Part shown: positions 11,642 to 64,000 of the stretch, in pieces | How the letters are laid out: each line of letters begins with the position of its first letter | Numbering within the stretch: the stretch's first letter is position 1 | Origin: Mermis nigrescens | Taxonomy: Eukaryota > Nematoda > Enoplea > Mermithida > Mermithidae | Length of the DNA stretch: 64,000 bases | NCBI GenBank assembly: GCA_036768485.1 | Contig: JAVLUZ010000154.1 | Coordinates: 27,539,103 to 27,603,102, forward strand | Direction of reading: 5' to 3' | Translations under genes and position numbers: made by a program | Notes under the pieces: generated by a model | Database searches by the model: none | Seen by the model: the letters and a program-made list of their open reading frames with translations, nothing else | Told to the model about the DNA's origin: nothing

Positions 11642-12084
11642 CAGTGTTTTTGTTTTGTACAAGGTCTGTTTGTATATGTACTCGTACAAAGAAGGTTCCT
11701 AGAAGTCTTTGTACATTTTGCACACACAAATTTTTGGGTACTATAATATGGTACAGAAGCGATTTTAATGTGGCAAAAACAGAGTTATTCAATCTTTTGT
11801 AGCGTGTTTTAGCTCATTTCTGGATTTCTGAGGGCAAAAATCACTAATAATCGTCTCAAAACGGCGAGATTTAATATTTTTCTTCCTTTCAAAATGCAAT
11901 TTCTGCCATTATAAAAATGAACACACAATGACTCATTTTGGCGCGAAGCGCCGAAAATTTTTGCGAATTTTAGACCTATTTTGCAATTTTTGTCATCCCG
12001 AAAATCTTTGTACGTGTACAAAGACGGTCCCCAAAAGTCTTTGTACACCGGGAAAAATCTTTACCGAATACAAAAAAAACCGTG
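11642..12084 (-). mobile_element. hAT-type MITE, family C, copy 6 (inverted)
   Basis: The element starts CAGTGTTTTTG and ends in the decayed complement AAAACCGTG, in the opposite orientation to the copies at 45739 and 59859. It includes the shared blocks TACAAAGACTTTTGG and TACTATAATATGGTACAG and the GGCGCGAAGCGCC palindrome near 11940. The flanks CTCTGCAC and GTCTGCAC are a probable decayed duplication, offset by two bases. Confidence 0.7.
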
Positions 12085-12504
12085 CAGTCTGCACCGAATT
12101 ATCCATTTCCTGTTTCGTTTTTCTTAGCAAAACACAAACATTATAATACAAGGTCAAAAGTTAAGAAATTGTTTGTCGATGGAATAGTAAGAAATCACTT
12201 GTACAGATAGTTTAAACGATAGAGATTTGTTTTGTATGAGAATAGAATAAAGTGAAAATTTTTTGAAATTTTCAAAGAGTTTTTCTTCGCCATTGTGTAG
12301 AGCTCGCCAAGATACGGGGAAAATGCCTTTATTTTAGCCCATCTCCAAATAATTCTCGAGATATCTGACTTCAAAAATTTCCGCCTTCCCCCTCCGAAAT
12401 AAAATCCTGAATATGGACCAGTATCCGAGTATCGAAAAATTAGGCAACCTTTTTTGAAAAGTGACCAACCAACCTAAAAATTGGATGCCACAACGGGGCG
12501 AAGC
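12085..12504. other. AT-rich region with family-J fragment
   Basis: No gene seen. The part near 12290-12400 (GAGCTCGCCAAGATA to CGAGATATCTGAC) is an inverted fragment of a repeat also found at about 17500-17620 and 57505-57600. A short minisatellite-like piece (GGCAACCTTTTTTG) lies at about 12440-12480. Confidence 0.45.
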
Positions 12505-12855
12505 TCTGGCCATTGCCCAGGTATGAATCGAATTATGGTCACTTGTTGAAAAAGGAGGAAGGACCTGGTCATTAAAAATGTTATATGCAGCAAATACTAC
12601 ATCAATGAAAGTATTATCATGGGTATTCTCTCTAACTAACTATTGCAGACCACTAGCTGATAAATAATCAAAAAATAATTCGTTTAATGGATTAAATTTA
12701 AAAGTACCATGTAGCCAATCAATTTTAGACAAATTTAAATAACTTAATATAATAACGGGAGGACAACTATTTGTAACCAATTCAATTAAATTACTTATCC
12801 GAACTGCAGTATCAAAATTATCAAGATTTTTCTTCCTTTCCAGGGTTGCCATATC
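12505..12855 (-). pseudogene. LINE-type (CR1/Jockey-like) endonuclease relic
   Basis: On the minus strand the sequence encodes PPVIILSYLNLSKIDWL and FKFNPLNELFFDYLSASGL; after a frame change it gives DNTFIDVVFAAYN and LPPFSTSDHNSI. This is the second half of an APE-type endonuclease: the GDFNLP-IDW block, here with the Asp lost (SYLNL), and the catalytic SDH block. The piece is about 110 residues long, frameshifted and lacks the reverse transcriptase, so it is dead. Its upstream side is cut by the hAT element at 12856. Confidence 0.75.
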
Positions 12856-13090
12856 CAGGGCTGGCATAAGTGGGTTTTTGGGGTTTTGGGGTTTTTCGTG
12901 GGTTTTCGGGATTCTAAAAAAATCTTGGGTTTTTGGGGTTTTCGGTATTCTGAGTTGCAGGCACCCCCAGTAGTCTGACCTTTTGTACATAAACGACATA
13001 AGTATACATACCTATCTATTATTGTAGTCTCACGTGTAGTGTAATTTTCCAATGTTTGATGTTTAACTTTTATACTTATTACATATGTAT

Positions 13091-14176
13091 TAGTGATGTC
13101 CCGGTGCCGCTTTTTTTACCAGTGCCGGTGCCGGTGCCGGTGCTACATTAGCATATTATATAGTGTACTATGCTTCTTCAAAAGGGTTAAATTTGTACCC
13201 ATTTTTCACCGGATATACATACATATTAAGGGCAAATTTCATTTGGCTAGTAACGACTTCATTATTTTTAATTTATGAATACGTATTAATTTTCTCATAA
13301 GCATTAAACAAACAAAAAATTGTAATAAAATTGAAATTCGAAGAAAAATAAAAGTTCAATAGTGTATTATAAGTTTAAGTGTAGCGCAATCAAGATTGGC
13401 TTGTGCAGTAGTTGATTCTTTAGTCAAATCGAAATTTGGTTTTAGTGCATTAGTTAAATATTCAACTAGTAAGAAACAAATATGAAAATAGCCACAAAAA
13501 CTTTTTGAGGTTAAATTATTTGAGTTTATCATTTCACATTTTCAAAAGCCTCTGAAAACAAACATGGGATATATTAGTAATGCAAAAGACTTACATAGAA
13601 GTTCATTTACAAAGTTTTAACAAGCTTTTTCTGAATAATTTGCAGGAAAAAGTTTTGCATAAAAACTATTTCAAAATTCTAGCTACGTTTTACGGTCTTC
13701 TGCTCACGAAATGGAAAAATAAAAATGGATTTGATGAAATTAAGTTGAAAACTACTCTGTAGTACTCACCCTTCTTGCTTACAGATGGTAGAATTAGAAG
13801 AACTTTCCACTCTATATGTTGATGTTTTTAATTTAAATTTACTATATTTATTAGTGTCCACGCTTTTTGCTCTTAATGTTTTCAATAAGATGTGTTTCGT
13901 TAAATGAATAATTCATTTTCAAAGCTCGAAGACTTGTTCTGAAGTTCAGTCAAAATGCTTCACTATGCTAATCAGAAGATTTTATTAACAAAATGCTACC
14001 TTTTTGCGCCTTTATTCATTAAATTGGTGATAAATGAGCTTCAATTATTCTTTTCACACTAATTTTTTCTCTTTTATCTAGCACCGGCACCGGCACCGGC
14101 GCCGGTACCAGCCTAGCACCGGCCCGGTGCCGGTGCTTAGGCACCGGCGCCGGTGCCGGTGCCCAGGACATCACTA
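13091..14176. mobile_element. hAT-like non-autonomous element, family gamma
   Basis: The ends are inverted: TAGTGATGTCCCGGTGCC at the left, and its near-complement ending GGACATCACTA at the right. An exact 8-bp duplication ATATGTAT lies at 13083-13090 and 14177-14184. Subterminal arrays of the hexamer GGTGCC (13100-13145; CACCGG forms at 14080-14165) make both ends GC-rich against an AT-rich centre. There is no ORF of note; it sits inside the older hAT relic at 12856-14639. Confidence 0.93.
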
Positions 14177-14189
14177 ATATGTATATACG

Positions 14190-14390
14190 TTGACAGTTTC
14201 AACGGCTTCATTGGAACGAAATTTTTCAACCTTTGGTTTTTTCCATTCAAAATTGAGAAATTCACTGAGCACTGATACAGTCCGAGAGCTGGTGTTCATT
14301 AAAACCATTGCCAATCAGCTTTGTGATCCAACCATGATGGATACTCATGATTGCGATGATAGGGATATATCACTGATCACTGATCAGCAC
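14190..14390 (+). pseudogene. hAT transposase C-terminal dimerisation domain fragment
   Basis: The frame reads STASLERNFSTFGFFHSKLR and then NSLSTDTVRELVFI. This is the conserved end of hAT-family transposases (the ERNFS...G...K.RN block of the dimerisation domain). The DDE catalytic core is missing; the upstream sequence has been replaced by the insertion at 13091-14176 and by deletion. It is a relic from the element at 12856-14639. Confidence 0.8.
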
Positions 14391-14647
14391 AGCGACAGTC
14401 GTATAAAGCTTTGTTTCGAACTTGTCCTATTTTTTATGTTGGGTCCTTTATATGTATGTCACAAAGTAAGCCAAGTCAATGTTTATAAGCGTATATAGAC
14501 AACTCTGAAGTGTATCAGGGAAAACCCGCCAAAAACTTCCAAAAACCCACCAAAAACCCCAAAAGCCTATGAAAAACCCACTAAAACATGAACAACCCAA
14601 AATGTAAAATTTTCAAATCTGAGTTTTTGCCAGCCCTTGGCCATATC

Positions 14648-15060
14648 TATAGTTAAATTCACGCGTTTGGGGCTAAATAGACACAAATTACAAAATGCAA
14701 ATGTTTCTCAAATTTTCTCTAAAAACCGCAAAAGCATGAGGGTCACACATGATCATAGGGGTTTCACCAACGGGAAGGGGGGAATTCACTTTTGGAAAAT
14801 TTTGATATGTTCAAGAACTGAGCAATATGGTTGCATGATGCTGTTCTGCGACGTAAAATCGAAATATTCGGCGCTTCGCGCCGTTTTCTTCTATCTTTTG
14901 GCAGTTTCTATCGTTTTATTGCAGGAAAAGTCAAAAAAATAAGCGCTTCGCGCGCATTGTACGCATTTTTTCCGTCAAAAACATGGAAAATCAATTTCTT
15001 ATTGCTTAAATAGTGCAGGCCAATGTGAAAAGCCCAAAATTCAGGTTATTCAACGGCCCC
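14648..15060. other. AT-rich repeat mosaic
   Basis: No gene seen. It contains a CGGCGCTTCGCGCCG palindrome at about 14867-14882 and a second, GCGCTTCGCGCGC, near 14943, in AT-rich repeat sequence resembling the H family (GGGGTTTCACCAACGGGAAGG). Confidence 0.4.
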
Positions 15061-15465
15061 GCCCGTTTTTTATCGATTTTTTTGATGGCTTCACCCCTCC
15101 CCTACCTAGAAAAATTCCCCTTTCCCCCGCAAAAAATTTTCCACCCTTTCCCCAAAATTGGCGATTTTTTTTAAAGTTTCTGAAACTTTCCTGAAAATCG
15201 GTAGAAAAAGTGCCTTTCTGAGTGTTTTTTAGCTATTTGTGCGCTCAAAAAAGTCAAGTTTCGGCGCTTCGCGCCATATACTCATGTTTTGACCCATATA
15301 TTATTCAATTTAATTGACTTTTTCGAAATTTTTTGTTTTTATGCTCTAGAAAGTTAGAGCATCATCAAACGCCAAAAAACTATGTTTTTGACGCGTACCC
15401 ACCATTTTTGGGCCCAAAGAAGTACATTAGGATTTCACCCCCTCCTCCCCAGAGTTCTCAAGCTG
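15061..15465 (+). repeat. Family-E repeat, copy 1
   Basis: A roughly 400-bp dispersed repeat with ordered landmarks: CCC-rich start, AATTGGCGATTTTTT, GCTCAAAA, the palindrome GGCGCTTCGCGCC, ATACTCATGTTTTGACC, CTCTAGAAAGTTAGAGCATC, ACGCGTACCCACC and CAGAGTTCTCAAGCTGTGCA. Other copies are at about 23520, 24170, 25910, 33785, 48410 (inverted), 58148 and 63430. No clear terminal repeats or target duplication were found. Confidence 0.7.
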
Positions 15466-15710
15466 TGCAGGTCTAGTGAGGTTAGTTTGCTTATGTCATC
15501 ATTTTGATCCTTAAAGGGGTCGGATAGGAGGAGCTCAAGCTGGCTGACAGTCGGAAGCCTACTCCATTAACAATGGGACAAGTTAATTATACGGGTAGGA
15601 AAGTTCTAAAAAAGATTACAATAAATTTTTTTAAAACAATTTTTCGCATTAAAGGTGCCGCGCCACAACTTTGAAAATTTTTACTTTTACTCGAGTAGGA
15701 CTTAGATAAA
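15466..15710. other. AT-rich segment, no feature seen
   Basis: I see nothing beyond a CGCC-rich word near 15655 and short AT-rich sequence between two repeats. Confidence 0.3.
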
Positions 15711-16071
15711 GGGAAAGCAAGAAACAGTACAAAGATGGTTTGAAATTCGCAAAATTTTCGGCGCTTGGCGCCGAAATGAGTAATTGTGTGTTCTATGTGG
15801 CTTTATAATGTCAGAAATTGCATGTTGAAAGGAAAAATGTCAAATTTTATCGAGTTAGTGATTTTTATATCGATTATTAGTGATTTTTGCCCTTAGGAAC
15901 CTAGAAATTAGCTAAAATACACTACCAAAGGTCGAACAACTCTGTTTTATTGCCACACAAAAATTGCTTCTGTACCATATTATAGTACCCATAAGTTTGT
16001 ATGTACAAAATGTACAAAGACTTTTAAGGACCATCTTTGTACATGTTCAAACGGACCTCGTACAAAAACAC
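15711..16071 (+). mobile_element. hAT-type MITE, family C, 5'-truncated copy 7
   Basis: From ACAAAGATGGTTTGAAATTCGC to ACAAAAACACTG (given in parts) this copy is almost identical to 45850-46185, including the private block ATATCGATTATTAG. Beyond its 3' end the flank GACTCTGAAGCATTGTTCT also resembles the flank of that copy. The 5' end and terminal repeat are missing. Confidence 0.75.
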
Positions 16072-18590
16072 TGGACTCTGAAGCATTGTTCTCGAAAAGA
16101 ACAATATGCTATTTTGTAGCTTGTAGAACCTGCTTTCTGAATAATAATTTATTTTAAAATTGCTTCAAAATTGATTTCATTAGAATAATTTATAAGTTGC
16201 TGGCGCCAAAACGGCGGCGCCAAAACGTCGTAGACCCCTCCTGTTTGAGTCAAATTTACATCTGACAGTATGGTCCGTTTCACATAAATTTGGGCATGAA
16301 TTTTGAAAAACATTTCCGACTAAAAAGCCATCAGATTGCGATTAAGCATTGATCTGATATATGATTATCGTAATTCGCCGGCTTATTGTGGAAGAAAATT
16401 CTTAAAATCTATGCTTAAACTTATGTGAAACAGACTATAGTGGTTGAAGATAAGAATTAAATTAGAAGTCTGACTTTAAAATCGTAATTTTCCCCTTCCT
16501 CCACTGGCCGTGCCAGTGCTACCAATTACCGGCTCTGTTACTGAAGTTATTGCCATGGTGCGTAGCCCTCTTTTGCTGACTTTCTTGTTTGTTTTAGTGC
16601 ATATAGAGTTGTTATCTTCGTCTGTTTTCTTCATTAAGTATGTTATGGGGATTTTGTAGCATTTATAGAAATTCAGGTATTTTAGAGTTTTTACTGAGAA
16701 ATGCTGTAAGCCCTACATGCACACAGGGGGTGAGGGGGTATTACCGATCAAAGGGTCAGCTGGGCAGGTACTATCTGGCGATTTTGAGCTAATGGAACGT
16801 TTTTTGCATCATTTTTGAGGTCGAAAGCAATAGAAAGGTGAAAAAATTTTGGCGCTTCGCGTCAGATTAGTATTTGTGAGTGATTTTTACTCAGAAAGCG
16901 CCCAAAATGGATAAATTTTTGCATTTTAAGTGTTAAAAGTGATATAATGCAGTCAAAATGGACTAACAATGCTTTCAAAATGCGATATTACCACGAAAAA
17001 GCGTTTCATAGGCTATTTTGACCATTTTGATCGTTAAAACAGCAAAAAATCGTGAATATTAAATTATAACTGTTTTGGATTTTTGGGATTTCTCCCCCTG
17101 CCGACCCGGACCTTTTGCACCTATGCTGTAAAGTGATGTTGTTGCATTGTATTTATTGATTTGGACCGTAATAGAGAATACTGCAACGTTTTAGTTTCGT
17201 GGAAAACGTGTTTTTCTGACGAAATCATGCATATTGAGTTAAGTAAAAAATAATCTTGATCAAGTCGCAATTATTTGATGAGTTATAACCATTTCAAAAT
17301 TGATTTTCCCATGGGAGATCGTAGGGAACAAAATAATTATTATGATTGCTTGGCCACATGAGGTTATACTAGCCTATGCTGATGTGCAAAAACTCATTAG
17401 GCTAGGCAAGTCATTAAGTTTTGCTGCTACATATGCACACGAATTTAAACATAAACAGGCTCGTAGATAGGATTTTATCTTGTAGGGGACGAAAAGTTTC
17501 AAGATCAGATATCTCGAGAACCAGTAGGGGGTAGTCAAAAATAAGGACATTTTAGAACGTTTCTCAACGAGCTCTTTTCAGTGCTAAAATTTTAAAAGGA
17601 AACACATTTTTCATTTCATTTTATGCTTATGCATAAACATCTATTGCTTAAACTATCTGTGCAAGTGATTTCTCATCGTCCAGTCCATAAACCATTTCTT
17701 TATTTTTCGTATATTTACTCAGTGCTCCGCAAAGAAAAACAACCAGAAAATTAGTAATTTGCACCGGAAAAATTTGACCTTTTCTATATGCCCAACTCAA
17801 ATTTAAGCGGGTTAAAAGACAAAAATTGTACAGAAACACCTAATCCTTTGCGAAATTTCGCGTTTACTAGCTATAAAGTACTCAAAAATCTGTTTTGGCG
17901 ACTTTTTAAATACACTTGAAGAATTTTTCAATTCTTCTTTAGGGGATATTTGAGAGAAACAAAATTTTTTTTTCGATTTGTAAGGGGCAACTGCTCTTCC
18001 CTTGCCTTCCATAACTACGGGCCTGACTATCAATATTATCGGCCGGCTCAAAATTATTTTTTCTTAAACTCAGCTCATCAAGATGTATCAAAATTTGTAA
18101 CTTATTTGAATCAGTATTAGTTTAGTCTTGATTTGTGCCTCTCGGCTATTGTTTCACGCAATGGGGGTTCCGCCTGACGTGGACTAGATTTGATTGCTAT
18201 GTATTTGTATTTACAAAGTCTTGTTGATGTTATAGTTCGTGTTATCTCCAGATTTTGTATTTCTTTTCACGGAGTATGGTTGATGTTATAGATAGTGTTA
18301 TCTCCAGATTTGGAATAATTGTTGAATTTGTATTAGCAGTCGTCAGGTTGGTTTACACCGATTTTTTGTGCTGCTGTTGGATCACATTTATTTTGCAACT
18401 CTTTTGAAATGTATCAGACGGATGACATTTTTAGATAGAAACATTGGCAAACTTTAGTTAACGTCAGTGATAAATTCAGTTTTCATTCATGATTATTATT
18501 TGCTCGCGTAAAAGTCGATTTTGTTAGCCATAAAGTTGCCTTTGACTTACGCTTGACTTACCTTATTTGTTTGCTATTAATGAAGCAAAC
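16072..18590. other. Upstream region of the gene: repeat fragments and AT-rich DNA
   Basis: No gene or defined promoter could be supported. Pieces seen: an inverted family-F relative at about 16720-17120 (ACACAGGGGGTGAGGGGG to CCTATGC); a family-J copy at about 17500-17620 (CAGATATCTCGAGAA) continuing to 18060; and a partial duplication at 18225-18320, in which GTTGATGTTATAG and GTGTTATCTCCAGATTT occur twice about 50 bp apart. A 7-bp inverted repeat CACTGGC/GCCAGTG lies at 16502-16518. Confidence 0.45.
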
Positions 18591-62356
<43,766 letters not shown>

Positions 62357-64000
62357 CTATTCTGTTTGCGATTAGCCTCAGATCATTGTTTCAGATCGTA
62401 CATGTATATGTGTCACATGTGATGGGGATAAGACATAAGCATACCTGGTCGTGGAGGGTTTGGGGGGTATGCACCCCCTTCTCAGAAATTAAAATACCCC
62501 AGAAACCAAAAAAACCCGCCCAGCCCCCAAAAAATTCAATTTTTGGAATTTTTTTGTTTTTTTTTCGCAATTTTTTGATGCCAATGGATAGTGCTCGATG
62601 CGGAATGTGAAAAATGGTGTTCTCCACCATACCACCATTTTTAAGGCCATTTTTGACCGTTGAAAGAATCTTGCACCGCCCCCTCCCCAGAACAAAGACA
62701 TTTAAAAATAAGCAGAGAAAATACAATTTTTTGTCCCAAAATCTAGGAGGGGTCAAAAATTTCTGATTTTGGTGGATGGGGACGACTAACTTCAAGGGGG
62801 AGGGGTCTTCAATCCCCTTTTATATGCATCGTAGGGATCTACTCTGTTTAAAAAACTGACCGTCCCCCATTCCGAAGCATAAATTTTTTATGCAAAAATG
62901 TGCATTATCAGTCCTTTTTAAGCATTTTCTTGCCTTTTTGGCCAAAAATGGAAGGTTATTTACTTCCGTATGCCTTTATCAGTTTTTTTTGTAATTTAAG
63001 ATTCCCCCCAAATGTAGTATAAATAAATATAAACAATTTTTGTATTTTTTGTCGAGATTGAACTTTTTCCAGCCCCAGCCAGAAATTGGCACTTTCCCGG
63101 GCAATTTAGCCATTTTTTACCAACAGTTTCACTGTCCCAACCGACTTCCGATTTTTAAAGCTACTGCATTGCTACGACGAATATTTATCGATACTTTGTT
63201 TATTGTTAAAATCCTTATGTGCTCGTTATTGATTTGAATTTATGTATATCGCAGATTACTTTATTTTATTTTTCTTTTTTTCCATGGGCGGCTTCGCGTT
63301 TCGTTGATTATTTACAACGTTATTATCGAGAGCGGATTCAAGCGGTGGAATTTTACTATTTTTGACTATCATTTGTCTGTCACGATGTTAAAAACTTTAT
63401 GCGCCTGGTTTTTTACTCAAAAATGTTATTTGATCATACATGATCTTGGGGAGAGGGTTTTCTCCGCCTCTGGCAATTTTTTACTCCACTCCTGAGATTT
63501 TTCACCCCCCCTCCCTTAGAATTCCGGAATTCGCGATTTTTTAAGAGTTTCCAAAAAATTCGTAGGAAATGTGCCACACAAGGGCATAGGGAAGGATGAG
63601 AGGGGGTATCACCCCTCTCTAAGATTTTGAATAACCGGGTACTGTCAGGCGATTTTGGTGAAATATAAGGGAGACATTTTGATTTTACAGTGGAAAAATA
63701 CAGCTTAGCTAACAAAAAGTTTTGTTGACCTGGTCAGCTTTCTGCAAAAATATTCATTTTCCATAGTCTTGCGCTTTTTGTAAATCGTGTGCCTCATAAT
63801 AGTGAATTATACACATGATACATTCTCTGAACTATAAATTTGTTCGAAAAACTACATTTTAAAACTGAATTGATTTGACCTCAAGAATGAGATTTTAATA
63901 TGCTTAAGTAGATCACAATATTAATATATTACCTGCTAAAAACGCATGTTATGACCTATGTTTACTATGTGACTGGTTTTGAATTTCACCCCCTCTGGCC
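62357..64000. other. 3' flank of USP10: D, H and E repeats
   Basis: A D repeat lies at about 62442-62692, an inverted H repeat at about 62720-62960, an E-family fragment at about 63430-63560, and the GAGGGGGTATCACCCC repeat at about 63575-63700. No second gene is visible before the window ends. The 3' UTR boundary could not be set. Confidence 0.5.

Larger units (their letters stand above)
12856..14639 (+). mobile_element. hAT relic, family epsilon, with nested element
   Basis: The element starts CAGGGCTGGCATAAG and ends TGCCAGCCCTTG. An exact 8-bp duplication GCCATATC lies at 12848-12855 and 14640-14647. Subterminal regions are rich in GGGTTTTT-type words at the left and CCCAAAAA-type words at the right. 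It retains the end of a hAT transposase reading frame (14190-14390) and is itself interrupted by the element at 13091-14176. Confidence 0.9.

Overview
The window is AT-rich nuclear DNA from an animal, most likely an invertebrate: one multi-exon gene with kilobase-scale introns, surrounded by many short DNA-transposon derivatives and with no bacterial gene organisation. I cannot name the species. The one host gene I can support is an orthologue of the deubiquitinase USP10, on the + strand from about 18591 to 62356. I assembled it from 15 exons whose splice phases all agree, predicting about 915 residues. The first two exons are less certain than the other thirteen. The catalytic domain is complete: Cys box in exon 6, GGHYT His box and DD pair in exon 15. 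Exon 13 is exceptional. It matches USP10 on both sides of a single extra base, at CTT-A-GTC, so the protein can only be read with a +1 shift.

Layout. 1-760: AT-rich flank. 777-6510: a 21-22 bp minisatellite split by a hAT-like element (alpha1, 3465-5677). 7795-10345: an older repeat holding a second, inverted copy (alpha2), which itself holds a near-perfect hairpin MITE with a TA duplication. 11220-12084: a tandem array carrying a GC palindrome, then a CAGTGTTTT MITE. 12505-14639: a LINE endonuclease relic interrupted by a hAT relic, itself interrupted by another hAT-like element. 15060-18590: repeat mosaic in front of the gene. 18591-62356: the USP10 gene. Its introns hold two large CAGTGATCGG elements (28385-30364, 30566-33139), a third alpha copy (51212-52913), a GC-rich TTA-flanked element (49114-49707), a long-TIR element (55628-56305) and dozens of 150-450 bp MITEs. 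62357-64000: more of the same repeats.

Three themes stand out: the CTT-AGT-C frameshift in USP10; several hAT-like families that share one plan (8-bp duplication, CAG or TAG start, GC-rich subterminal arrays of short units) but each with its own repeated word; and a 13-bp palindrome, GGCGCTTCGCGCC and decayed forms, scattered on both strands through otherwise different repeat families. Relative ages can be read from nested insertions with intact target duplications and empty sites elsewhere in the window.
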